In this document: one piece after another, positions 45,892 through 54,700 of the stretch
How the letters are laid out: each line of letters begins with the position of its first letter
How positions within the stretch are numbered: position 1 is the first letter of the stretch
Origin: Sphingomonas chungangi
Lineage (GTDB): Bacteria; Pseudomonadota; Alphaproteobacteria; Sphingomonadales; Sphingomonadaceae
Assembly: GCF_013778325.1 (NCBI RefSeq)
Contig: NZ_JACEIB010000027.1
Coordinates: 496,001 to 560,000 of the forward strand
Direction of reading: 5' to 3'
Length of the DNA: 64,000 nucleotides
Made by a program: the position numbers and the translations under genes
The notes under the pieces: model-generated
The model's database searches: none
The model's input: only the letters and a program-made list of their open reading frames with translations
Told to the model about the DNA's origin: nothing

Positions 45892-46674
45892 TCAGCGCCG
45901 GGGCGTCGAGGCGCTGCCCGTCGCCGATCCGTCGGCCGATCCGGAGACGTTCGCGCCACTCACCGATCCGGCGAGCGAGCCCGCGCTGTTGGCGGCAGTG
46001 CTGCCCGCGCCGCTGGCACGGCTGGCGGCGCTCGTAGCGCGATCACGAGCGCTGGCCACGGTCGAGCCGGCGCGATCGCGCACGGTGCCGACCGCCGAGG
46101 TAGCCCGGTCACGGGCCGTGCCGACCGTCGAAGTGGCGCGGTCGCGCGCATTGCCCACGGCCGAGGTCGTGCCGTCGCGCACGGTGCCGGCGGTCTGGCG
46201 GACCTGATTCGTGCCGATCGTGCTGGCGCTCAGGCCGACATTCTTGTCGACACTGCCGCTGCCCGCCAGCGAGCTGCTGCCGCCGACCGTGTTGCCGGCC
46301 GGACCGGTGGCGCCCGCCGCGCTGTCCACGGTGCCCGAGACGGTACCGGCGAGGCCGGCATCGGCGCTCGCCTTGCCCGACTTGGCGTCGACCGATTTGG
46401 TGGCATGCGCGCCGCCCGAGCCGGTGACGCTGTGGCTGAGGCTGCCCGTCGCGGAGCCAAGCGAGCCTGCATTGCCCGTGATGTTGCCGGCGCCCGACAT
46501 GGTACTGGACAACGCACCGTTGGCGCCGCCGAGGCCACCCGTCACGCCGCCGACCGCACCGCCGAGGCCACCGCCACGACCACCCAGCAGCTGCGCGCTC
46601 GCGGGCGCCGCCGTGAGGCCGATCAGCGCCGCCGCGGCCAGGAAGTGCGCCCGGATTTCGTTCCGCTTGGTCAT
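45892..46674 (-). CDS. Secreted Gly/Ala/Ser-rich protein with 11-residue repeats
   Basis: A 260-residue protein with a signal peptide (cleavage after ASA, residue 27), so the mature chain starts QLLGGRGGGLGG. Residues about 28-50 are glycine-rich, 51-160 are Gly/Ser/Ala/Thr low-complexity, and 165-219 hold five 11-residue repeats with pattern (A/V)RDRATS(T/A)VGT. It has no cysteine and no recognised domain. ATG 46674 has GGAGAG upstream. The mature N-terminus closely resembles that of the subtilase encoded next to it. Could be a structural or protective surface/extracellular protein; function unknown. Confidence 0.75.
   Translation of the reverse strand: MTKRNEIRAHFLAAAALIGLTAAPASAQLLGGRGGGLGGAVGGVTGGLGGANGALSSTMSGAGNITGNAGSLGSATGSLSHSVTGSGGAHATKSVDAKSGKASADAGLAGTVSGTVDSAAGATGPAGNTVGGSSSLAGSGSVDKNVGLSASTIGTNQVRQTAGTVRDGTTSAVGNARDRATSTVGTARDRATSAVGTVRDRAGSTVASARDRATSAASRASGAGSTAANSAGSLAGSVSGANVSGSADGSATGSASTPRR
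46018..46182. repeat. Five tandem 33-bp coding repeats
   Basis: 165 bases = 5 x 33, encoding residues 165-219 of the repeat protein. Units: VRDGTTSAVGN, ARDRATSTVGT, ARDRATSAVGT, VRDRAGSTVAS, ARDRATSAASR. The DNA is related but not identical between units, so the array is not brand new. Confidence 0.9.
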
Positions 46675-46761
46675 AGTCTCTCTCCAGTCCTCGCCGGGCG
46701 CTCTGCCCGGCCTGCATGAAGAGCAACGACGGCTCACCCGGCTTTCATCCCGTGCGGCGAA

Positions 46762-48075
46762 TTATTTTATGCCGACCGCCCGTGGCGCAATCGCGCAATC
46801 ACCGCAGACGATCCCGCGCCCGACCTTGCGGCCCGGCTTCGCCTCGCCCCCCAGCGCGGCGAGCGCCTGCCCGCCATCGCCGCGATCGAGCCTGGCGAGG
46901 CTGGCCGCCACCAGCGGCGCCGCGAAGGAGGTACCGCGCAGCGCCTCCCACTTGCCGCCCGGCACGGCCCCCGCCATGTCGGCGCCCGGCGCCGCGAAAT
47001 CGAGATGCGCCGCCTGCCCCGCCTCGATCAGCACGCGGCCCTTCGCATCGACGCCCGTCACCGCCACGACGCCCGGATAGGACGCCGGATATTGCGGCGG
47101 CGCGGCCGGGCCGTCATTGCCGACCGCCGCGACGATCAGGACGCCCTTCGCCTGCGCGGCGCGGACGCCCGCCGCCAGTAAAGGGTTGGACGGCCCCACC
47201 AGGCTGACATTGACCACCCGCACGCCCCGCGCCGTCAGCCAGCCAAGCGCACGGACGATCGCCTCTGCCGATCCGTTCGCCTCCGATCCGCCATAGACGT
47301 CCGCCGCCAGCAATCGCCCGCCGGGAAGCACGCCGTGAAAGGCGCCGGCCTGCCCCACCATCAGCGAGGCGACAGCGGTGCCGTGGCCGCTCGCCTTCAC
47401 TGCGCCCGCGAAACCACGCTGCTCGATCGCGGCGCCTGCGAAGGCGGGGTGCGACCCGATGCCTCCGTCGATCAGCCCCATCGCCGCGCCGCCGGCACGC
47501 CCCTGCTTCGCAGCGCCGCCGCCTGGCTGCAGATCCGCGAAAGCCGGCTCGTAGACATGGTTGAGCGCGTAGCTTCCCTGCGGATCGGCGGCCTCCAGCT
47601 TGGCGATCGCCTTGCGCGCGGGAACGCCATGGGGCGGCGCGAGCACGACCAGCGGCAGGTCCAGCCCCTCCACCGTCTCGCGCCGTAGCACCGTGAAACC
47701 GGAGTGCCGCGCGGCGGACAGCGCGGCGTCGGTCGGCGCGGTGGCGACGATCTCGTCGCGCCGGATCGGATTGCCGCTGTCGTCGACATCCAGCGCCGCG
47801 CGATTGTCCCGCACCAGCTCGCGCAGCCGATCCTTTCGCAATGAAAGCAGATCCGCGGGGGACAGGTCGCGGGCGATGCCACCGACGAAATCGAGGCCAC
47901 CCTGGATGCCTTCACCCAGCGCCATGCCCCCGTCGCCGCGCTGCCCCAACAGCCCGCCGGTCAGCCCGCCGAGCGGCGCGCCCGCGCCGCCTCCGCCCAG
48001 CGAGGGCAGCAGCTGCGCCGTCACCGGCATCGCCAGCCCCAGCATCGCCGCCATCGCCATCCACCGTCCACGCAT
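46762..48075 (-). CDS. Secreted S8 family serine peptidase (subtilase)
   Basis: A 437-residue subtilisin-like protease. A signal peptide ends at VTA (residue 20), the mature chain starting QLLPSLGGGG with a glycine-rich stretch to about 60. The catalytic triad is Asp203 (LIDGGIG), His231 (SGHGTAVAS) and Ser383 (GTSFAAP), with oxyanion Asn320 (AVGNDGP). A CGDC pair lies at 424-427. Residues 70-190 may be a propeptide-like domain. ATG 48075 has GGAAAG upstream and gives the signal peptide. Divergent from an ECF sigma/anti-sigma pair across 79 bases with a perfect dyad. Confidence 0.92.
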   Translation of the reverse strand: MRGRWMAMAAMLGLAMPVTAQLLPSLGGGGAGAPLGGLTGGLLGQRGDGGMALGEGIQGGLDFVGGIARDLSPADLLSLRKDRLRELVRDNRAALDVDDSGNPIRRDEIVATAPTDAALSAARHSGFTVLRRETVEGLDLPLVVLAPPHGVPARKAIAKLEAADPQGSYALNHVYEPAFADLQPGGGAAKQGRAGGAAMGLIDGGIGSHPAFAGAAIEQRGFAGAVKASGHGTAVASLMVGQAGAFHGVLPGGRLLAADVYGGSEANGSAEAIVRALGWLTARGVRVVNVSLVGPSNPLLAAGVRAAQAKGVLIVAAVGNDGPAAPPQYPASYPGVVAVTGVDAKGRVLIEAGQAAHLDFAAPGADMAGAVPGGKWEALRGTSFAAPLVAASLARLDRGDGGQALAALGGEAKPGRKVGRGIVCGDCAIAPRAVGIK

Positions 48076-48102
48076 GCTCTTTCCTTTTTTCGCTGTCCGA
48101 TG

Positions 48103-48132
48103 GATGAAACGAGCGCATGCCGTCGTTTCATC
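48103..48132. promoter_or_regulatory. Perfect 10+10 inverted repeat between subtilase and ECF sigma genes
   Basis: GATGAAACGA (48103-48112), ten bases, then TCGTTTCATC (48123-48132). It is centred in the 79-base divergent gap, so it can serve both genes symmetrically: as an operator for a dimer, or as two back-to-back ECF promoter elements. The GATGAAACGA half recurs at 57517-57526 upstream of the alpha-2-macroglobulin gene. Confidence 0.7.
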
Positions 48133-48154
48133 CCCATGCCGGAGAAACAAGCCC

Positions 48155-48634
48155 TTGGACGATTTCGAGACCGCGCTGGCGGCGTTGCTTCCCCGCCTGC
48201 GCCGCTTCGCGCACGGGCTGGCGCGCGACACCGCCGACGCGGACGACCTGACGCAACAGACCGCCGAGCGGGCGCTGAAAGCGCGCGACCAGTGGCAGCC
48301 GGGCACCAGCCTTCAGGCCTGGACCTACCGGATCATGCGCAACCTGTGGATCGACACCGGCCGCAGCCGCCAGCGCCGCGATGCCGTACTGGCGCCGGAG
48401 GAACTGGGCGAGACGGTCGGCGTATCGGGCGAGGCGGAGGGCCGCGCCGAATTGCATTTCCTGATGCGCGCCATGGATCGCCTGCCCGACGAGCAGCGCG
48501 AGGCGGTGGCGCTGGTGATGATCGAAGGGCTGGCCTATGCGGAAGCCGCCGAACTGCTGGAAGTACCGATAGGCACGCTGACCAGCCGCCTCGTGCGCGG
48601 CCGACAGGCGCTGGCCGCGATGCTGGAGGATTGA
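48155..48634 (+). CDS. ECF RNA polymerase sigma factor
   Basis: A 159-residue ECF sigma factor. Region 2: TADADDLTQQTAERALKA and WTYRIMRNLWIDTGRSR; region 4: LPDEQREAVALVMIEGLAYAEAAELLEVPIGTLTSRL-type helix-turn-helix. TTG 48155 is chosen because GGAGAAAC is well spaced upstream and the product then starts MDDFETALAALLPRLRRFA, as in homologues; an upstream ATG (48107) would lie inside the dyad. Anti-sigma gene follows 3 bases after the stop. Probably autoregulated through the dyad. Confidence 0.88.
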   Translation: MDDFETALAALLPRLRRFAHGLARDTADADDLTQQTAERALKARDQWQPGTSLQAWTYRIMRNLWIDTGRSRQRRDAVLAPEELGETVGVSGEAEGRAELHFLMRAMDRLPDEQREAVALVMIEGLAYAEAAELLEVPIGTLTSRLVRGRQALAAMLED

Positions 48635-48637
48635 GCG

Positions 48638-49324
48638 ATGGATGAAACGAGGATCATCGCCTGGATCGACGGCGAACTGACGCCCGAGGAAGCGGCCGAG
48701 GTGGAGGCGGCCGTCGCCGCCGATCCGGCGCTCACCGTCATCGCCGATCGCCACCGCCGCATCCGCGCGCGTTTCGCCGCCGCCTTCACGCCGCTGCTCG
48801 ACGATCCCGTTCCCCTGCCCCGACGCAAGCCGGCGCAGGTCGTCTCGCTCGCGGCGGTGCGCGAGGAGCGCGCGCAGGCAACCGAGTCCAAACGCAACTG
48901 GCGCGGCTGGGCCTGGCCCGGCGCAGTGGCGGCGAGCCTGCTGGTCGGCGTGCTGGCCGGGCACAGCAACGCCCCACTCGGTGTTCCCGATCGCGCCGGG
49001 GCTCTGGCGTTGTCGGCTCCCGTGGCGCAGGCGCTCGACCGGCAGACGTCGGGCGATCTCGGCACGGTCAACGTCGCGCTCAGCTTCAAGGATCATGACG
49101 GGGAGTTGTGCCGCAGCTTCGTCGCGCAATATATCGGCGGGGTGGCGTGCAAGACGGGCGGCGGCTGGCAGCTGCGCTATGCCGCGCCGGTCGATGGGCA
49201 GCGCGGCGACTACCGCATGGCGGGCGGCGACGCGGCCAGTGCCAAGGTCGTCGCCACGATGATCGCGGGCGATCCGCTCGACGCGGCGGGCGAGCGCAAG
49301 GCGATCGCCGCCAGCTGGCACTAG
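48638..49324 (+). CDS. Membrane anti-sigma factor of the ECF pair
   Basis: A 228-residue protein. The N-terminal cytoplasmic part (MDETRIIAWIDGELTPEEAAEVEAAV-like) resembles anti-sigma domains without the zinc HxxxCxxC motif. One transmembrane helix spans about residues 90-108 (WPGAVAASLLVGVLAGH). The periplasmic part has two cysteines (LCRSF, VACKT) that could form a disulfide and sense redox or envelope state. Directly after the sigma gene, so co-translated. Release may need proteolysis; the linked subtilase is a tempting but unproven partner. Confidence 0.85.
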   Translation: MDETRIIAWIDGELTPEEAAEVEAAVAADPALTVIADRHRRIRARFAAAFTPLLDDPVPLPRRKPAQVVSLAAVREERAQATESKRNWRGWAWPGAVAASLLVGVLAGHSNAPLGVPDRAGALALSAPVAQALDRQTSGDLGTVNVALSFKDHDGELCRSFVAQYIGGVACKTGGGWQLRYAAPVDGQRGDYRMAGGDAASAKVVATMIAGDPLDAAGERKAIAASWH

Positions 49325-49335
49325 CGGCCCCTCAT

Positions 49336-51474
49336 CTATCGAACGGTGAAGAAGGCGCGGTCGATCACCTTGCCGGAGGTATCGACCAGCAGCAGATGAT
49401 GCCCGCCGGGCCCGGGCAGCACCATCGGGCTGTCGTCGGCAGGGCCGAGATCCTGCGCGTCCATCCGCAGATGCTCACCCGAAACGGCCCCAGTCGCTGC
49501 CAGCCGGATACGCTGTCGATCGATCGGGATATCGGGATCGAGCGCATAGACCGCGCCGGACACCGGATTGACGATGCGCGGACGGCGGGCGGCAGCGGGC
49601 GCTTCTATCAGATCGGACTGGCCGGTGCGCCCGAGGAAATATTCGCTGCGCGACGGCTCGACACCATCCGAGAACCGCACTGTGCGGCGCTCGATCCCCA
49701 TAGGCATCCTCGGTTGAGCGCCCGGACGATCGCGATGCAGCGCCAGCATCACCTCGCGCCAGACGGGCGCCGCGCCGCTGGTCCCGGAAACCCGCGTCAT
49801 GCTGTCGCCCTCGGCATTGCCGACCCACACCGCGACGGTGAAGCGATCCGAGAAGCCGATGCACCAATTGTCGCGCATCGCCTTGGAGGTGCCCGTCTTC
49901 GCCGCCGCCCAGAAAGGGAGCCGAAGCGCGCTGTCCACACCGAAGGTGACGGCACGCGCATCCGGGTCCGACATCATGTCGGCCACCATCCAGGCGGCGG
50001 CGGGCGACATCACGGCGCGCCGCTCGCCCGTCGGATCGTCGGCGCGCAGGCGCAGCGGCAGCACCCGCCCGCCATCCTCCAGCGCGCGATAGGCCTGCGC
50101 CTGTTCGAGCAGCGTCACCTCGGCCGATCCCAGCGCCAGCGAATAGCCGTAATAGTCGCCGTCCTCGGTGAGCCCGCGATAGCCCATGTCCCACAGCCGA
50201 TCGCGAAAATCCTCGACCCCGTCGAGCAGCAGCGCGCGCACCGCCGGCACGTTGAGCGACCCTGCGAGTGCGGTACGCACGCTCACCGGCCCCTTGAAAT
50301 CGTGGTCGTAATCCTTGGGCACGTAGAGGCCCGAGGCGGTGTCGAGCTGCACCGGCGAGTCATCAAGGATCGACGCCGGGGTGAGGAAGCCGCGCTCGAT
50401 CGCCTGCCCGTAGAGGAAGGGCTTGAGCGTCGATCCGGCCTGCCGATAGGCATCGGCATTGTCGACCGCAGGCGCGGTGGAATTGCCGCCCGAAACGCCG
50501 CCGACATAAGCCAGCACGTCCCCGCTGGCGTTGTCGACCACCACCACCGCCCCGTCCCGCGCACGGTCGCCACCGAGGCCGAGCAACTGGCGACGCAGCG
50601 CGCTGGTGGCCATCGCCTGCACGTTGAGATCGAGCGTGGACCTCACCGTCTCGCCGGGTGCCCGCAGCAGATCGTAGGCGAGGTGCGGCGCGAGGCCGGG
50701 ATCGTCGGCGAGGCGGCGGGTAGCGCCGGTCATCGCCTCTGCCTCGGCGATCATCGTGTCACAATCACCGACCTTGCCCAGCCGGCAGGCGCGACGCGCG
50801 ACGGTGATCGGATCGGCCTGCGGCGAGGGCAGCAGCGCCGCCATCAGCAAGGCATCGTCCTGCCCCAGCGTATCGGGCGCCTTGCCGAACAGCGACCGGG
50901 TGGCGGCGGCGACGCCCTGCGTCTCGCCCCGGAAGCTGGCGAGGTTGAGATAGGCTTCGAGGATCTGGTCCTTGCTCCAATGCGCCTCGATCGCGCGCGC
51001 GGCGCGGATCTGGCGCAGTTTGTCGCGGAAGGAACGCGCTCCGGGCGCGTCGAGCTGGGACGCGAGGAAGCCGGCGAGCTGCATGGTGATGGTGCTGGCA
51101 CCGCGCGCGGAATGCCCGTGCAGCGCCGCCCATGCGGAGCCGGCGAGGCCGTGCCAGTCGACGCCATTGTGCGCAGCAAAGCGCTTGTCCTCCGACGCGA
51201 TCACCGCCTGCTGCAATGCCGGCGAAATGTGATCAAGCGGAACCCAGTCGAGCCGCCGGACCTGGAAATTGATGCGGACGGTCTCCAGCAGACGCCCGTT
51301 GCGATCACGCAGCCACGCCTCGCTGGGGCGCCATGCCGAGCGGGTCGCGGCGTAGGACGGCATCGAGGGCGGAAGGCACCAAAGACTGATCCCCACCGGC
51401 AGCATCGCCACCGCCAAAAGCCACACCAGCGGCCGACGGCGGAGCCAAGCCAAGGCGGAGCGCAGCTTCTCCAC
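49336..51474 (-). CDS. pbpC: Penicillin-binding protein 1C
   Basis: A 712-residue bifunctional class A PBP. A transmembrane helix (about 15-33) is followed by the glycosyltransferase domain with catalytic EDKRF (Glu95), a transpeptidase domain with SxxK S347-T-L-K350, SLN 405-407 and KTGT 525-528, and a C-terminal BiPBP_C beta domain. PBP1C polymerises and possibly cross-links peptidoglycan. Start is GTG 51474. It follows the alpha-2-macroglobulin gene on the same strand, the classic yfhM-pbpC pairing, where the macroglobulin is thought to shield the periplasm from proteases. Confidence 0.95.
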   Translation of the reverse strand: MEKLRSALAWLRRRPLVWLLAVAMLPVGISLWCLPPSMPSYAATRSAWRPSEAWLRDRNGRLLETVRINFQVRRLDWVPLDHISPALQQAVIASEDKRFAAHNGVDWHGLAGSAWAALHGHSARGASTITMQLAGFLASQLDAPGARSFRDKLRQIRAARAIEAHWSKDQILEAYLNLASFRGETQGVAAATRSLFGKAPDTLGQDDALLMAALLPSPQADPITVARRACRLGKVGDCDTMIAEAEAMTGATRRLADDPGLAPHLAYDLLRAPGETVRSTLDLNVQAMATSALRRQLLGLGGDRARDGAVVVVDNASGDVLAYVGGVSGGNSTAPAVDNADAYRQAGSTLKPFLYGQAIERGFLTPASILDDSPVQLDTASGLYVPKDYDHDFKGPVSVRTALAGSLNVPAVRALLLDGVEDFRDRLWDMGYRGLTEDGDYYGYSLALGSAEVTLLEQAQAYRALEDGGRVLPLRLRADDPTGERRAVMSPAAAWMVADMMSDPDARAVTFGVDSALRLPFWAAAKTGTSKAMRDNWCIGFSDRFTVAVWVGNAEGDSMTRVSGTSGAAPVWREVMLALHRDRPGAQPRMPMGIERRTVRFSDGVEPSRSEYFLGRTGQSDLIEAPAAARRPRIVNPVSGAVYALDPDIPIDRQRIRLAATGAVSGEHLRMDAQDLGPADDSPMVLPGPGGHHLLLVDTSGKVIDRAFFTVR

Positions 51475-51483
51475 TAGAAAACC

Positions 51484-51613
51484 CCGTTCGCCCTGAGCTT
51501 GTCGAAGCCTGTCCTGAGCGGCTGGCTTTGCCAGCCAGCCGAAGGGGGCTGCCCTTCTTCTTCGAACGGCGGACGAAGGAAGGACGGGGCTTCGACAGGC
51601 TCAGCCCGAACGG
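51484..51613. repeat. Dispersed palindromic (REP-like) repeat, copy 3
   Basis: Arms CCGTTCGCCCTGAGCTTGTC and GACAGGCTCAGCCCGAACGG pair almost perfectly over about 24 bases; an internal GGCTGGC-TTT-GCCAGCC hairpin lies between. With copy 4 it fills the gap between the macroglobulin and pbpC genes. Confidence 0.85.
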
Positions 51614-51626
51614 ATCTCCCTTTCCC

Positions 51627-51709
51627 CCGTTCGCACTGAGCGAAGTCGAAGTGCGTGCTGCAAGCGGCGCGCCTGTGGCCCGTCCTTCGACTTCGCTCAG
51701 GACGAACGG
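51627..51709. repeat. Dispersed palindromic (REP-like) repeat, copy 4
   Basis: Arms CCGTTCGCACTGAGCGAAGT and CTTCGCTCAGGACGAACGG around a short spacer. It sits 14 bases after copy 3, so two elements are in tandem just past the macroglobulin stop. Confidence 0.85.
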
Positions 51710-51727
51710 CTTGCCTGTGGCAGGCGT

Positions 51728-54700
51728 TCACGGCGCCACCGCCAGCGGACGGTTCGGCAGTTCGGCGTGGATTTCGGGCGAATACATCGCCTCCACCCGT
51801 GTCGGCGGCAGCAGGAAGCGACCGGCGCCGTTCACACGTACCACATATTCCGTCGTCATCTGCCCCTTGGGCAGCCACGCGAAATAGCCGCGCCACGCAT
51901 CCAGCCCGCGCTCGACATAGCCGGGCCATGCGATGCCGCCCGCATTGGCCTCGCCCGCCAATATCTGCGACTGCCCACCCTCGCCGCTGACGATCGACGC
52001 ACCCGCCGGGATCGGATCCTCGATCACCACCCACGTCCGGTCGACCGGTGCGTCCACCGTCAGCCGCACGCGCAGCACGTCGCCGCGGCTCAGGCGATGC
52101 GGGTCCTTGCGCTCGACGAAGAACACCTCGCGCTTCACCCGATAGCCCGCGAAGGCCGGCGCAGTCAGCGGCACCGCCGCCTTCACCGAGACGGTCGCCC
52201 ACGGCCCCGGCTGGCTCGAATGCGAGAGCAAGAGCGAGGCCGGGCCGGAGGGCGCACGCAGGAACATCGGCGTCGGTTGCGGCCAGGTGCGGCTCATCGT
52301 CTGGCCGCCCAGCTTCGCCGTCGTCACGCCCGTCGCCGTACCCGGATAGGCGGCGGCAAAGCGGCGCACCGCCACCGTGCCCCAGGCATTGGCGGGCGTC
52401 GTGTCCCAATGGCCGCGCATCTGGCGCAGCGAGACGCCGATCATCATCTTCGGCGCATCCTGTTCCCAGCCCGGCCGGCCGGTGACCGCCATCAGCGCCT
52501 TGATCGCCATCTCGTCGTCCGAGATCATCATCCACCAGGGCGCCAATTGCTTGTCGACAAGATCGAGCCGCGTGCCCTCATAGACGATGCGCGAGCGCAG
52601 CGTCTGCTCGGCCTGCGCCTTGAGTTTGGGATCGGCGCCCGGCGTCTTGTCGAGCGTCACCAGCCAGTCGGCGAGCGTGGCGGTCGGCATGTCGGTGACG
52701 GGAATCGCCACCTGACCCAGCATCGCCGTGGTCGAGGCCCCGTTCCGCGCCAGCGCCGCCAAGGCGGCCAAGCGCAGCAGCCGCTTGTCGGACGGCCCCT
52801 CGCCCTCCTCGGTGATGCGCCCGTCGACGACGCCGCGCAGCGCATCCATTACCTTGGCCTTGCCGTCCTCGGGCCAGGCCAGCCCAGCCTCCGCCGTCAT
52901 CGACAGCGCATAGGCCGAGAGCGCGATCGAGCCGGTCTGATTCTGGTCGGGCCAGTAACGCAGAAGGCCGTTGTCGGATAGGTAGGTCGGCAGGTCGGCC
53001 ATCTGCTGCGTCCACGCCGCGCGATCGTCGAGCGAGACGGCCTTGGAGAGCCGTTGCTCGAAGCAGCCGAACGGATAGGCCAGCATGTAGGCCCGCACAC
53101 CCGAAAGCGGAGCGGCCGGCGAGGAGGTCAGCGCCACCTCGATCCCGCCCCGGCCCGGCAGCGCGCCAGCGGGCATCGTCACCGGCACCTGAGAGCCATC
53201 GCCGATGTGCAGGAAGGTGGCGGCCCAAGTCTCCTCCGGCACGGCCGGGATCACCTGCTCGTCCACCTGCATCCGGTCGCCCGCGCGGCCGTCCGCCGAC
53301 TTGGCCGTCACCGTCCAGCGCAGCGAGGAGAGATACTCGGGGGCTGTCAGGCGCCACGTCACCGGCATCGCGCCGCCCGCCGGGATCGTCACGGTCAGTG
53401 GATGACCGTGGGCGATGGCGGGCTGGACGTCGACATTGGCCGTCACCATCATCGGCTTGTCCGAGCCATTCCTCAGCGTGAAGGTCGCGCCGTAGAAATC
53501 GCCGGAGCGCACCAGCGGCGGGATGCCCGAGAAGATCTGCAGATCCTGCGTGGTGCGGATCTCGGTCGCACCGGTGCCGAACAGTTCGCCCCCCGCCGTC
53601 GCCACCGCGACCAGCTTGTAGGCCGAAAGCGAGTCCGCCAGCGGCACGACCAGCGCGGCGCGGCCATTGGCATCGAGCTTCACCCGGCCCCGCCACAGCA
53701 GGACCGGCCGGAAATCGGCGCGAGTGAGCGCGGACATGTCCCCGCCCCCGCCGCCACCCGAGGCCACCGCCTTGCGGCCGTAATGCCGCTTGCCGACCAC
53801 CTGCATCTGCGCGGTGGAGGTCAGCACGGAGAGCGGCCGATCGCCCATCATCGCGCCGAGGATGTTCCAGCTGTCGTTGGGCGAGAGCTGGAGCAGCGCC
53901 TCGTCCACCGCCGCGAAGGCGATTTCGGCCTCCTTCGGCGCCTTGCCGTCCGGCCCGAGCACCTGCACCGCCACCCTGGCGCGATCGCGGATATGGTAGG
54001 TCGCGCGATCGGCGCGCATCGCGACGTGGAGCTCATGCCCTTCCCAGCCGACCTGAACCTTGGTCATGCCGATCCGGTAGCTGGGCTTGGCGAGGTCGAC
54101 CAACGCGGTGGGCGATGCGCCCTCCCGGCTGAAGAACGGCAGATGCCACTTGCGGGCCAGATCGGCGAGCCACAGCCGCCAGCCCGATATCCGCCCGCGC
54201 ACCGCCTCCACCGAGATGAAGACGTCGGGCGCATAGCTGCCCTCCAGCGGCACGTTCACCACCGGGTCCTTGCCCGAGAGCGTGGTGACGAAAGACGACA
54301 TCACGCCCTCGCGTTCCACGGTCACCAGCGCGGTGGCGGTGCGGAACGGCATGCGCACCTGCACATGCGCGACGTCGCCGACATGGTAGCTCTTCTGGTC
54401 GGCGACGATGTCCATCCGGTCGCCATTGTCGCCGCCGAACCACCAGTCATCGTCGCCCGCCAGATAGGTTGAGGTGACGGCGCGCGCCTCGTTGCCGTCG
54501 GCGTCGGTGGTGGTGGCGACCGCGATCACCTCGCCCGAGACGCCGGGATCGAGCTTGCACGTCGCCAGCCCCTTGTCGTCTGTCGTCCCCGAGCAATCGA
54601 CGTCGAGCCTGGTCGTCTTCGCCGTATTGTCGAAGGCGTAGAAGCCGCCGATCAGCCGCCGCCGCGCCGACAATATCTCGCGTGTATAGAGCGCGATCCT

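Noticed and set aside
46018-46182. CRISPR array or noncoding tandem repeat
   Set aside because: Period is 33 bp with no spacers, in frame within a secreted protein; it is a coding repeat.
48103-48132. EcfG-type general stress promoter (GGAAC-N16/17-CGTT)
   Set aside because: The -35 would read GAAAC and the spacing to CGTT is 13 bases, so it does not fit the EcfG consensus.
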